Source of the DNA: an uncultured Collinsella sp.
GTDB taxonomy: Bacteria; Actinomycetota; Coriobacteriia; Coriobacteriales; Coriobacteriaceae
Assembly (NCBI GenBank): GCA_900552705.1
Contig: USAX01000026.1
Location: forward strand, 1-17,755
DNA: 17,755 bases
Direction of reading: 5' to 3'
Shown here: positions 1 through 6,557 of the stretch, in pieces
Position numbering within the stretch: position 1 is the stretch's first letter
Layout: every line of letters starts with the position of its first letter
Notes under the pieces: model-generated
What the model saw: the letters and a program-made list of their open reading frames with translations, nothing else
What the model was told of the DNA's origin: nothing
The model's database searches: none
Made by a program: the position numbers and the translations under genes

Positions 1-679
1 AGGTGTACACGTCGCCAAAGGCCATGGCAAAGTTCTCGGCATTGAGCTGGCCGGACACGGTAAGGCTCGCGTGCTTGCCAAAGAAGTCCTGGCTCCAGTC
101 GACCTCGCCGGACTCGGTGAGGGGCGGATTTTTGGGGTCGAGCGTGGTCACGCGGAACATCTCGCCGGCGCCCTCGCAGTCACTCGTGGTGATGATGGGG
201 GTGTTGACGTAGACAAAGCCCTGCTCCTGGAAGAAGCGGTGGATGGCGGCAGCCGCGACAGAACGGATGCGGAACACGGCGCGGAACAGGTTGGTGCGCG
301 GGCGCAGGTGCTGCTGGGTGCGCAGGAACTCGACGGTTGCGCGCTTCTTCTGCAGCGGGTAATCCGGGGCGCTGACGCCCTCGACCTCAATGGAGGTGGC
401 AGAAAGCTCGAAAGGCTGGGGCGCATCGGGGGTCAGCTTGACGGTGCCGGTGCAAATGAGTGCGGCCGAGACGTTTTGATGGGCGATCTCGTCGTAGTTG
501 TCGAGTGCCTCGCGGTTCATGACGACCTGCAGGTCGCGGAAGCAGCTGCCGTCGTTGAGCGTAACAAAGCCAAAGTTCTTCATGTCGCGGATGGACTTGA
601 CCCAGCCGGCGACGGTGACGGTCTGGCCGCCAAGCGACTCGGCATCGGCGTAAAGCTGCGCGATTTTGGTGCGGTTCAC
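1..679 (-). CDS. asnS: Asparaginyl-tRNA synthetase (N-terminal part, runs off the window)
   Basis: This class II aminoacyl-tRNA synthetase charges tRNA-Asn in the cytoplasm. Only the first 226 codons are inside the window; the rest lies beyond base 1. Reading the minus strand gives an N-terminal OB-fold anticodon-binding domain (about residues 16-110, with VAGWVKSIRDMKNFGFV) followed by the start of the catalytic domain, including HLRPRTNLFRAVFRIRS and TPIITTSDCEGAGEMFRVTT. The AGEMFRVTT stretch is characteristic of AsnRS rather than AspRS or LysRS. I chose the GTG at 679 because GGAGG lies 4 nt upstream. The in-frame ATG at 691 overlaps that GGAGG and has no ribosome site of its own, though it would add only four residues. 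A -10-like TAGAAT (minus strand, 726-731) sits about 50 nt upstream. The leader is too short for a T-box. The gene is separated from crr by a terminator, so it is probably transcribed alone. Confidence 0.93.
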   Translation of the reverse strand, partial: MNRTKIAQLYADAESLGGQTVTVAGWVKSIRDMKNFGFVTLNDGSCFRDLQVVMNREALDNYDEIAHQNVSAALICTGTVKLTPDAPQPFELSATSIEVEGVSAPDYPLQKKRATVEFLRTQQHLRPRTNLFRAVFRIRSVAAAAIHRFFQEQGFVYVNTPIITTSDCEGAGEMFRVTTLDPKNPPLTESGEVDWSQDFFGKHASLTVSGQLNAENFAMAFGDVYT

Positions 680-780
680 GTATCCTCCCATAACGGTTGA
701 ATGATAGTTATCCATACAGTTCGATATTCTAGCAGCTCGGCTCATTTGGGCTATACGGATAAGGCATTGGCGGGATGGTT

Positions 781-823
781 TTTCAAACGAAAAGCGCCTG
801 CGGCCAAATGGTCGCGGGCGCTT
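781..823 (-). terminator. Intrinsic terminator after crr
   Basis: On the minus strand a stem of AAGCGCC (817-823) with GGCGCTT (792-798) continues inward through CGCGACC/GGCCGCA with two mismatches around an ATTT loop. It is followed by TTCGTTT. It lies about 40 nt beyond the crr stop and before asnS, as expected for an intrinsic terminator closing the crr transcript. Confidence 0.75.
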
Positions 824-860
824 GACGAGGTGCCTTTTGGCTGTGTGGCGCGGGGCCTGG

Positions 861-1424
861 CTACTTGGTCTTGGCTACCAGCAGCGGGTCGCCCAGCTTG
901 ACGAGCGGGTTGCCGCCGATAAGCGTGCCGGACTCGCCGACATGGTCGATGCTCTTAAGACGATCGAGCTCGGAGACGATGACGGTCACGATGTCCTCGT
1001 GACCGGCGGCCTTGATGGCCTCGCGGTCGAAACTGATGAGCGGCTGGCCTGCCTTGACCGTGTCACCCATCTCGACAAAGCGGGCAAAACCTTTGCCGTT
1101 CATTTCCACGGTGCCCAGGCCAACATGGATGAACACGCGAAGACCGTCCTCGGTGATCATGCCGATGGAGTGGTTGGTGACGGTGGTGGCGCCGATGCGG
1201 CCGTTGGCGGGCGCATAGATGGTGCCGGTAATGGGCTCGATGCCGTAGCCCTGACCGAGCATACCCGAGGCGATGGTCTCATCGGGAACCTCATCGAGGT
1301 TGACGAGCACGCCGTTGACGGGGGCGTAGATGACGCCTTCGCGGGTGGCGAAGCTTGCTGCGGGCGGAACGGATGCCTCGCCCGTCGAGGTGAAGGTGGA
1401 CTTAAGCGAATCGAGCAGACCCAT
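861..1424 (-). CDS. crr: PTS glucose-type EIIA component (phosphocarrier)
   Basis: A single-domain, 187-residue EIIA of the glucose family. It accepts phosphate from HPr and passes it to an EIIB/EIIC sugar permease, and in some bacteria acts as a regulatory signal of sugar supply. The family signature is clear: YAPVNG near residue 34, the substrate-binding-site histidine H85 in TNHSIGM, and the phosphorylated histidine H100 in FIHVGLGTVEMNGKGF. The C-terminal half (VKAGQPLISFD) also matches. The ORF could start further upstream, but ATG at 1424 begins the typical MGLLDSLK sequence and has GGAGG five bases upstream, so I use it. The N-terminal tail before the domain is about 25 residues. No EIIB or EIIC gene is adjacent, so this is a stand-alone EIIA that must work with permeases encoded elsewhere. 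The leader holds a LacI-type palindrome (see 1472-1481). Confidence 0.95.
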   Translation of the reverse strand: MGLLDSLKSTFTSTGEASVPPAASFATREGVIYAPVNGVLVNLDEVPDETIASGMLGQGYGIEPITGTIYAPANGRIGATTVTNHSIGMITEDGLRVFIHVGLGTVEMNGKGFARFVEMGDTVKAGQPLISFDREAIKAAGHEDIVTVIVSELDRLKSIDHVGESGTLIGGNPLVKLGDPLLVAKTK

Positions 1425-1471
1425 AGTTGCCTCCAACTTAAATAGGCGCATATCGCGCGCTTGGTTTGCCG

Positions 1472-1481
1472 GAAACGTTTC
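1472..1481. promoter_or_regulatory. LacI-family operator-like palindrome upstream of crr
   Basis: GAAACGTTTC is a perfect 10-bp palindrome with the central CG and flanking AA/TT typical of LacI/GalR-family operators. It lies 48 nt upstream of the crr start codon. On the minus strand TTGACC (1500-1505) precedes it with a TATGAA 15 nt downstream, a weak promoter match. The palindrome would then sit at or just after the -10, where a repressor would block transcription. Operator identity is inferred from motif form only. Confidence 0.4.
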
Positions 1482-1667
1482 ATATGTGTTTCGCGGCTTG
1501 GTCAACGCCCCTATTTTACGCTGCTCAACGATACCTCTGAACTGGGATTATGTGATATATCAGTTGAAGGGAAACTTATTGCTGGAGTGTTTCTTCGCCA
1601 CGGGCTCAAGTGGGGTACGCTTAGACGCGAAAAACAAGGGCGCATAATCTGCGCGAAGGGAGCACAT

Positions 1668-2570
1668 ATGATTGTCGAGAACCATGCGCTGTGGGGCGAG
1701 GAGCCGACCGAGGAGTATCCGGCGACGTTTACGTATTTGGGTGCCGAGCCGCTGCCCGATAAGCCGAATGGCCGCCGCCCTGCCGTGATTATCTGCGGCG
1801 GAGGTGCGTTTACGCATATCGCTCCGCATGAGCAGGATCCCGTGGCGTTTGCGTTTTTGGATCACGGGTACCAGGCTTTTGTGCTCAACTATGTGACAAG
1901 CGGCACGGGCGACGTGAGTTTTCCGCACCCGCAGGCCGATCTTGCCAAGATGGTCGCCACGGTGCGCGCGAACGCCGATGAGTGGCATGTCGACCCCAAG
2001 CGCGTGTGCGTCGTGGGTTTTTCGGCGGGCGGCATGATCTGTGCCTCGCTGGCAACGCAGTGGAAGACCGGCCCCTTCGCGGCGCTTGCCGGGGTGCGTC
2101 CGGATGACATCCGTCCCGACGCCGTGGTGCTGGGCTATCCATTGCTCGACCTTGCTTATGTGCGCGACATGCAGACGCGCGATCCGCGCATTGACTTGCG
2201 CGTGCCCAAGACCGGCGGCAAGACGGGGCGCGATTTGCTCAACGACTACCTGTCGATGGTGACGGGCGGCGAGGCAACCGACGAGCACTTGGCCGATATC
2301 TGCCCCACCACGCATGTTTCGCGCCAGATGCCGCCAACCTTTGTGTGGGGCGTGTCCGACGACAAGACGGCGCCGATTGCGCAGGTCTATCCGTTTGCGC
2401 AGCGCATGGCCGAGGAGGGCGTCGCATGCGAGATGCACGTCTTTGACCAGGGCGGCCACGGCCTTTCGCTCGGCAACGCCAACACCGCGGTCGACAACGA
2501 GGACAAGCAGGTGGCAGTCCGTCCTTGGATTCGCCTGGCCTTCCGCTTCCTGGAACGCCACGGTTTCTAG
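1668..2570 (+). CDS. Alpha/beta hydrolase (BD-FAE/acetyl-esterase-like)
   Basis: A 300-residue serine hydrolase, cytoplasmic as no signal peptide is visible. It probably cleaves an ester, such as an acyl group on a sugar; the substrate cannot be read from sequence. Visible fold marks are an oxyanion loop ICGGGAF (42-48), the nucleophile elbow GFSAGG with Ser119, an acid candidate in VSDDKT (Asp231 or Asp232) and the catalytic His264 in GGHGLS. Length is usual for carbohydrate-type esterases of the dienelactone hydrolase / xylan acetylesterase group. An in-frame extension upstream to 1461 exists, but ATG 1668 has AAGGGAG just upstream and starts homologous-looking sequence, so I use it. The gene is divergent from crr (about 240 nt apart) and convergent with the GntR regulator. 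It has no obvious operon partner. Confidence 0.85.
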   Translation: MIVENHALWGEEPTEEYPATFTYLGAEPLPDKPNGRRPAVIICGGGAFTHIAPHEQDPVAFAFLDHGYQAFVLNYVTSGTGDVSFPHPQADLAKMVATVRANADEWHVDPKRVCVVGFSAGGMICASLATQWKTGPFAALAGVRPDDIRPDAVVLGYPLLDLAYVRDMQTRDPRIDLRVPKTGGKTGRDLLNDYLSMVTGGEATDEHLADICPTTHVSRQMPPTFVWGVSDDKTAPIAQVYPFAQRMAEEGVACEMHVFDQGGHGLSLGNANTAVDNEDKQVAVRPWIRLAFRFLERHGF

Positions 2571-2597
2571 TTACGCGGTTTTACCAAACCGCGTAAC
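2570..2597. repeat. Perfect 12-bp hairpin at the hydrolase stop codon
   Basis: GTTACGCGGTTT (2570-2581) and AAACCGCGTAAC (2586-2597) form a perfect 12-bp stem with a TACC loop. The first base is the last base of the hydrolase stop codon. There is no T-tract after it on either strand, so it is not a canonical intrinsic terminator. It may protect the mRNA 3' end or act with the larger hairpin that follows. Confidence 0.6.
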
Positions 2598-2610
2598 AGC
2601 TCGACGCTGC

Positions 2611-2709
2611 AAGCCCGCCAGAGCGGCAATCTGCCTTTCAACTTCGGCGGCATGACCAGAAGGTCAATGCCGCCTCGTTTCAAGGCACCTTGCTCGCTCT
2701 GGCGGGCTT
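2611..2709. repeat. 99-bp nested inverted repeat between convergent genes
   Basis: The outer arms AAGCCCGCCAGAGCG (2611-2625) and CGCTCTGGCGGGCTT (2695-2709) pair perfectly over 15 bp. Inward come GCAA/TTGC, TGCCTT/AAGGCA (2632-2637 with 2682-2687), then GGCGGCAT plus GACC (2646-2657) pairing GGTC plus ATGCCGCC (2662-2674) around an AGAA loop. The result is one long hairpin of four stacked stems. It lies in the 270-bp gap between the tail-to-tail hydrolase and GntR genes, where it could end transcription from both sides. The rest of the gap (2710-2842) holds no gene; a GGGGACGGAGGAA word at 2766-2778 recurs at 6331. Confidence 0.7.
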
Positions 2710-2842
2710 TCGCTGTCCGCGCCAAAGCATCGGCGTTGTCTTGGCTGCCAGAAGAATGATCCCTCGGGGACGGAGGAAAGCGGATTAGTTTGGGCGGTGC
2801 TGTCGCCAAGGTTTAAGACCGACGTCGTCCCTTGTTGCTTTC

Positions 2843-3493
2843 CTACCAGACGGTGAACTGGGCGTTTTCTGTGTTCCAATGGACATCGCGAACGTAGTCG
2901 CGCACGCCCGTCGCATCTCGTGCTTTGAACAACTCAAGAATATGAGCATGTTCGTTGTTGGCTTTATTGAGCAGTTCGCACGCCGTCTCCTGGTCGACAG
3001 TCTCGTAATCGCGCTTGATAAAGCAGCGCTCGAGTTGCGAAATCATGTCGCGCAGACGGTCGTTGCCGCAGCGGTTGAAGTACGTGAGGTGAAAGTCCCG
3101 CTGAATGTCGTCGTACTTTCGGATAAGACCGCCTTGGATCGCAAGGTCCATGGACCCAACCAAAAACTTCAGCTGCATGATGTCCTCGTCGGTTAGGAGA
3201 GGGCAGGCGAGGTATGCCGCCTGCCCGTCGAGAGGCCCCATAATCTCAAAGACTTCAACGGCGTTTTGCTGATCGAACCCTCGGACGCGGAATCCGCGGC
3301 GGGGGAGATTGTCCAGATAGCCGTCGCTTGCCAGCTGGATGAGCGCCTCGCGAACCGGCGTGCGCGACACGCCCATGGCATCGCAGATCGCCTGCTCGCT
3401 CACGCGGTCGCCGGCCGAAAGCTCGCCGGCGTCTATGCGACTCGAAATATAGTCGTATACATGATCCTTCAAGGGTCTTCGGAGCGTTTCCAT
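2843..3493 (-). CDS. GntR-family transcriptional regulator, FCD (FadR-like) subfamily
   Basis: A 216-residue DNA-binding regulator. Residues 7-70 form the GntR winged helix: HVYDYISSRIDAGELSAGDR, then the helix-turn-helix SEQAICDAMGVSRTPVREAL, then the wing GYLDNLPRRGFRV. Residues 75-216 are the helical FCD effector-binding domain, with the typical DFHLTYF segment (133-139). FCD regulators usually sense small carboxylates or amino-acid-like metabolites. Start ATG 3493 has GAGGAA nine bases upstream. The gene is divergent from the DDAH-permease pair, and the gap carries an ATTGTATACAAT palindrome of the kind GntR proteins bind. A TGTATATT half-site (3512-3519) lies in its own leader, suggesting autoregulation. 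The simplest reading is that it controls the DDAH module; the effector could be an arginine derivative, but that is inference. Confidence 0.9.
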   Translation of the reverse strand: METLRRPLKDHVYDYISSRIDAGELSAGDRVSEQAICDAMGVSRTPVREALIQLASDGYLDNLPRRGFRVRGFDQQNAVEVFEIMGPLDGQAAYLACPLLTDEDIMQLKFLVGSMDLAIQGGLIRKYDDIQRDFHLTYFNRCGNDRLRDMISQLERCFIKRDYETVDQETACELLNKANNEHAHILELFKARDATGVRDYVRDVHWNTENAQFTVW

Positions 3494-3558
3494 GAGCTTA
3501 TATTCCTCAACTGTATATTTTCAAAAATAAATACGTTTCGCCTGAATAGGCTAATTGA

Positions 3559-3564
3559 ATTATA
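3559..3564 (-). promoter_or_regulatory. -10 element for the GntR gene
   Basis: The minus strand reads a consensus TATAAT 66 nt before the GntR start codon. No good -35 is seen at the usual distance, so the promoter is only half supported. The region 3494-3747 is clearly more AT-rich than the genes on either side. Confidence 0.35.
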
Positions 3565-3639
3565 GAACGACCAGTTAAATCGCGCTACCAAACCAGAAGA
3601 AGCAAAAATACGCTAACCGAGAAAAACCTACCGTTCAGG

Positions 3640-3656
3640 ATTGTATACAATATACA
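3640..3656. promoter_or_regulatory. Operator candidate for the GntR regulator, upstream of DDAH
   Basis: ATTGTATACAAT (3640-3651) is a perfect 12-bp palindrome, and the half-site AATATACA overlaps it at 3649-3656. The TTGT-ATAC-AA form fits the TNGTNNNACNA type seen for FadR/FCD GntR proteins. The same half-site recurs in the GntR leader at 3512-3519 on the other strand. The palindrome lies about 100 nt upstream of the DDAH start codon in the divergent promoter region. TATACA hexamers inside it may also serve as a -10 for the DDAH promoter. Confidence 0.5.
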
Positions 3657-3747
3657 AAACAGCAAAGACACCCTAAGATAAAGCCATCGGAAGGAAGGCG
3701 GACGCAAGGAAGTCCGCTCACTACTAAGAGATCCAAGGAGGATCATC

Positions 3748-4524
3748 ATGACCAAGTTCAGCCACGTCATCATCCGTCGTCCCGGCAAGTCCCTGAGCAA
3801 TGGCATCACGAGTGCCCCCGAGCTTGGCCAGCCCATCTACGAGCGCGCTATCGAGGAGCACTACGATTACGAGCACGCACTCGAGCAGTGCGGCGTTGAC
3901 GTGTCGGTGCTGCCGGCACTCGAGCAGTATCCCGACAGCTGCTTCGTTGAGGATCCGGCCGTTATCACTCGCTGCGGCGCCATCATTACCAACCCCGGTG
4001 CCGACAGCCGTAACGGCGAGAAGGACGAGATCGAGCCGGTCGTCCGTCGCTTCTTTGACGACGAGCATGTGAAGCACATCGTTTCCCCCGGCACGCTCGA
4101 CGGCGGCGACGTCATGATGGTCGGCGACCATTTTTACGTCGGTCGTTCCGCTCGCACCAACGAAGAGGGCATCCGCCAGTTCTGCGAGATTCTCGAGGGC
4201 TGGGGCCTCGAGGGCTCCGAGGTGCCGCTGGAGGAGGTCCTGCACCTCAAGACGGGCGTCAACTACATCGAGGACAACAACATGCTCGTCTCCGGTGAGT
4301 TCATCGATAAGCCCGACTTTGCCCAGTACAACAAGATCGTCGTGCCCGAGGACGAGGCTTACGGCGCCAATTGCATCTGGGTCAACGGTACAGTCATCGT
4401 TGCCGAGGGCTATCCGACCGTGCTCAAGGCCGTGCAGGATCTGGGCTACAAGACGCTCGTTGTCGATACCTCCGAGTACCGCAAGGTCGACGGCGGCCTC
4501 TCCTGCCTGTCGCTGCGCTTCTAA
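3748..4524 (+). CDS. N(G),N(G)-dimethylarginine dimethylaminohydrolase (DDAH)
   Basis: DDAH belongs to the guanidino-modifying (pentein) superfamily. It hydrolyses asymmetric dimethylarginine or monomethylarginine to citrulline plus a methylamine, in the cytoplasm. The 258-residue length is the usual one. Visible active-site elements are PDSCFVEDPAV (Asp63, Glu68, Asp69), TLDGGDV (117-122), VGRSARTN (131-138), His166 in HLKTGVNYI and the nucleophile Cys253 in GGLSCLSLRF at the C-terminus. The C-terminal SCLSLRF ending separates it from arginine deiminase, which is much longer, and from agmatine deiminase. The start is ATG 3748 behind a strong AAGGAGG. It is followed 107 nt later by an APC permease on the same strand and is divergent from a GntR regulator. 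This suggests uptake and hydrolysis of a methylated arginine, with citrulline as product. The exact substrate is inferred. Confidence 0.88.
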   Translation: MTKFSHVIIRRPGKSLSNGITSAPELGQPIYERAIEEHYDYEHALEQCGVDVSVLPALEQYPDSCFVEDPAVITRCGAIITNPGADSRNGEKDEIEPVVRRFFDDEHVKHIVSPGTLDGGDVMMVGDHFYVGRSARTNEEGIRQFCEILEGWGLEGSEVPLEEVLHLKTGVNYIEDNNMLVSGEFIDKPDFAQYNKIVVPEDEAYGANCIWVNGTVIVAEGYPTVLKAVQDLGYKTLVVDTSEYRKVDGGLSCLSLRF

Positions 4525-4559
4525 TACGGTCGCTGTACTAGCTTAATGATCGCTTGACC

Positions 4560-4598
4560 GATGGCCCGGCACCCGATTCGGGCGTCTGGGCCATCTTT
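4560..4598 (+). terminator. Strong hairpin between DDAH and the permease gene
   Basis: GATGGCCC (4560-4567) pairs with GGGCCATC (4588-4595), and an inner CCCGATTCGGG adds a second stem. Only TTT follows before a G, so termination would be weak. It may be a partial terminator or an mRNA-stabilising element that sets DDAH expression above the permease. Confidence 0.5.
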
Positions 4599-4631
4599 GT
4601 GCGGTCGCTTGATGGAGGGGGTGCACATAGA

Positions 4632-6095
4632 ATGGCCTCTAAAACTTGTAACGACGAGATGATCGACCCCAATGGTCTGGATCTCTTCCGTCTGACTATG
4701 ATGGTCATCACCGCGAGCATTTGCGGCGGTATCTTTTCGCTTGCCGGTGATATGGCAGCAGGCGGAGCCAATACCGGCGCGGTTATTGTCTCGTGGGGAA
4801 TTTGCTTTATCGGCGTCTTTGCGCTGATGATGGTGTTCAACGGTCTGTCTCAGGCTCGCCCCGACCTGACCGGCGGCATCTATGCATATGCTGCGGCTGG
4901 CTTTGGCGATTACATTGGATTCAACTCCGCTTGGGGCTACTGGATCAGCGCGTGCCTTTCCAACGTGAGCTTTGCGCTCTTGCTGTTTAGCGCGCTGGGC
5001 TATTTCTTCCCTGCGTTTGGCACGGGCAATAATCTACTTTCCATCATCTGTGCCAGCGTGTTTTTGTGGTTCCTCACCGCCCTTGTGCTTCGCGGCGTCA
5101 AGGAGGCTGCGGGCATTAACACGATTGTTACGTTGGCGAAGTTGGTGCCACTGGGACTTTTCGTGCTGAGCATCGTGCTCCTGGGTAAGTTCAACGTCGA
5201 TATCTTTATGGACAACTTCTGGGGCGAGCCGGCTGGTCCTGGGTTTGGCGAGCAAGTTGTCTCGACCATGATCGCCCTTGTCTGGGTCTTTACGGGCATT
5301 GAGGGTGCTGTTGTCATTTCGGGCCGCGCAAAGTATGTGCGCGACGTCGGTCGCTCGACGGCACTTGGATTTGCAGCTGTGTTCACGCTGTATCTGATTA
5401 TCTCGATGCTATCGCTCGGCATTATGCCGCGCACGGAGATGGCGCAGCTCGCAACGCCCTCCATGGCGGGAATTCTCGAGTGCGCAATCGGCCCGGTTGG
5501 CGCTGCCATCGTAAACCTTGGCGTTATTCTCTCGTTGGTCGGCGCAATGTTGGGTTACGTCATCATTGCATCCGAGACGCCGTTTGAGGCAGCGCGTCAG
5601 GGTTCCTTCCCGCTGGCGTTTGCCAAGACGAACAAACACGACGCCCCGGTGGTGACGATTCTCGTGAGCTCCGGTATCACGCAGCTCTTCTTGATTGTGT
5701 CGTATGTGGCGGCGAGCACCTACCAGTTCTTCTATAGCTGCGCGGTCAACACGATTCTGGTTCCGTATGTCTGCTCGGCTGCTTATTACATGGTGATTGG
5801 CTGGAAGAACGAGCATCTGGACAGGCCACATGCGCCAAGTGTCGGCAAAGCGCGCTTCTTCGGTACGCTCGGCTTTATCTACACGCTGTTCCTGGTGTGG
5901 TCGACGGGTCTCCAGGGCGTCATGATCACGACGATCCTTTTTGCTCCGGCCATTCCCGTCTATATTCTGGGTGAGCGCGGCCGTGGCAAGCAGGTGCTTC
6001 CGCACCTGCACGACAAGCTGATCGCAGCGGTGGTCATTGTCGTGGCAGTCATCTCGCTGTATCTGCACTTTGCCGGCATTGCGCCGATTGTCTAA
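4632..6095 (+). CDS. APC-family amino acid permease/antiporter (basic amino acid type)
   Basis: A 487-residue integral membrane protein with about 12 hydrophobic segments. The first carries the APC signature TASICGGIFSLAGDMAAGG (28-45), resembling ArcD/YdgI-type arginine-ornithine antiporters and polyamine antiporters. The segment LTGGIYAYAAAGFGDYIGFNSAWGYWIS is also typical of this group. The charged C-terminal loop (EHLDRPHAPSVGKARFFG) precedes the last membrane spans. I place the start at ATG 4632, with GGAGGGGG about 10 nt upstream; an in-frame upstream extension to 4554 would run through the hairpin and is unlikely to be translated. It follows DDAH on the same strand, so the probable cargo is a methylated arginine (in) exchanged for citrulline or ornithine (out). 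The cargo cannot be read from sequence. A terminator lies 113 nt after the stop. Confidence 0.88.
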   Translation: MASKTCNDEMIDPNGLDLFRLTMMVITASICGGIFSLAGDMAAGGANTGAVIVSWGICFIGVFALMMVFNGLSQARPDLTGGIYAYAAAGFGDYIGFNSAWGYWISACLSNVSFALLLFSALGYFFPAFGTGNNLLSIICASVFLWFLTALVLRGVKEAAGINTIVTLAKLVPLGLFVLSIVLLGKFNVDIFMDNFWGEPAGPGFGEQVVSTMIALVWVFTGIEGAVVISGRAKYVRDVGRSTALGFAAVFTLYLIISMLSLGIMPRTEMAQLATPSMAGILECAIGPVGAAIVNLGVILSLVGAMLGYVIIASETPFEAARQGSFPLAFAKTNKHDAPVVTILVSSGITQLFLIVSYVAASTYQFFYSCAVNTILVPYVCSAAYYMVIGWKNEHLDRPHAPSVGKARFFGTLGFIYTLFLVWSTGLQGVMITTILFAPAIPVYILGERGRGKQVLPHLHDKLIAAVVIVVAVISLYLHFAGIAPIV

Positions 6096-6207
6096 GACTA
6101 TGGCGAGCTTTATTGCTTGGTAGGCCGGCGGACATCGCGTATCGGTGCTGTTTGGCATTCCATAACTGGTGTGGGTCTCTATAACGTGCCTCTGTGAGTG
6201 CCCACCA

Positions 6208-6246
6208 AGTCCGCGCGGGTGACATATGTTGCCAGCGCGGGCTTTT
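6208..6246 (+). terminator. Intrinsic terminator after the permease gene
   Basis: AGTCCGCGC (6208-6216) pairs with GCGCGGGCT (6235-6243), nine base pairs including one G-T, and TTTT follows. It closes the DDAH-permease transcript. It directly abuts the palindromic repeat at 6249. Confidence 0.7.
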
Positions 6247-6248
6247 GC

Positions 6249-6315
6249 AGCTGCGGTGAAATAGTTCCTGTTTTTGCTGGTTAAAGCATCAAACAGGAAC
6301 TATTCCACCGCAACT
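6249..6315. repeat. Palindromic intergenic repeat, copy A
   Basis: The left arm (6249-6273, containing TGCGGTGAAATAGTTCCTG) pairs with the right arm (6291-6315, containing CAGGAACTATTCCACCGCA) with two mismatches over 25 bp. Inside, TGCT/AGCA forms a short apical stem. A second copy with nearly the same arms but a different loop is at 10696-10762. In both, the right arm runs into CTTRTTTTG, so the plus-strand RNA could also end here. Both copies sit downstream of plus-strand genes. I see it as a small dispersed palindromic element of the REP/MITE type; its wider distribution is not visible here. Confidence 0.75.
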
Positions 6316-6330
6316 TGTTTTGATTCGCTG

Positions 6331-6449
6331 GGGGACGGAGGAAGCGACGATCCGGAATCCACCTGCACGGTCGTCGCTCCGCATCCCGTCCGTTGGCGCA
6401 AGTGGTGCCAAATGTAATCTGTCCCCCTTGCACGCTTGTCCCCCTTGCA
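6331..6449. repeat. Gene-free stretch with an inverted repeat and a short direct repeat
   Basis: The gene-free interval 6096-6557 continues here. GGACGG plus AGCGACGA (6333-6350) pairs imperfectly with TCGTCGCT plus CCGTCC (6371-6391). The word GGGGACGGAGGAA (6331-6343) also occurs at 2766-2778. Further on, TGTCCCCCTTGCA appears twice (6420-6432 and 6437-6449), 17 nt apart. No convincing ORF covers this stretch. It looks like layered remnants of intergenic repeats rather than a gene. Confidence 0.5.
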
Positions 6450-6557
6450 GCAATCTGTTGATTGAACGTCGTTGCGTGCTCGCGGTTTCTGGGCAAGCCG
6501 TCTCGCAGCAAAGTAGACTAGATAGCCGTTTCAAAAAGCCTACTCAGAGGAGGAGCC

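Noticed and set aside
71..700. 209-codon plus-strand frame across asnS
   Set aside because: The minus strand encodes a clear asparaginyl-tRNA synthetase over the same bases.
1560..2561. 333-codon minus-strand frame opposite the hydrolase
   Set aside because: Low-complexity Arg/His/Ala translation with no ribosome site; the plus-strand frame has a complete catalytic triad.
2570..2597. Canonical intrinsic terminator for the hydrolase
   Set aside because: The stem is perfect but no T-tract follows on either strand, so it is listed only as a hairpin.
3748..4524. Agmatine or arginine deiminase instead of DDAH
   Set aside because: Length of 258 residues and the C-terminal SCLSLRF ending fit DDAH; deiminases of arginine and agmatine are longer and end differently.
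6420..6449. CRISPR-like repeats
   Set aside because: Only two copies of a 13-base word with a 4-base spacer; far too short for a CRISPR array.
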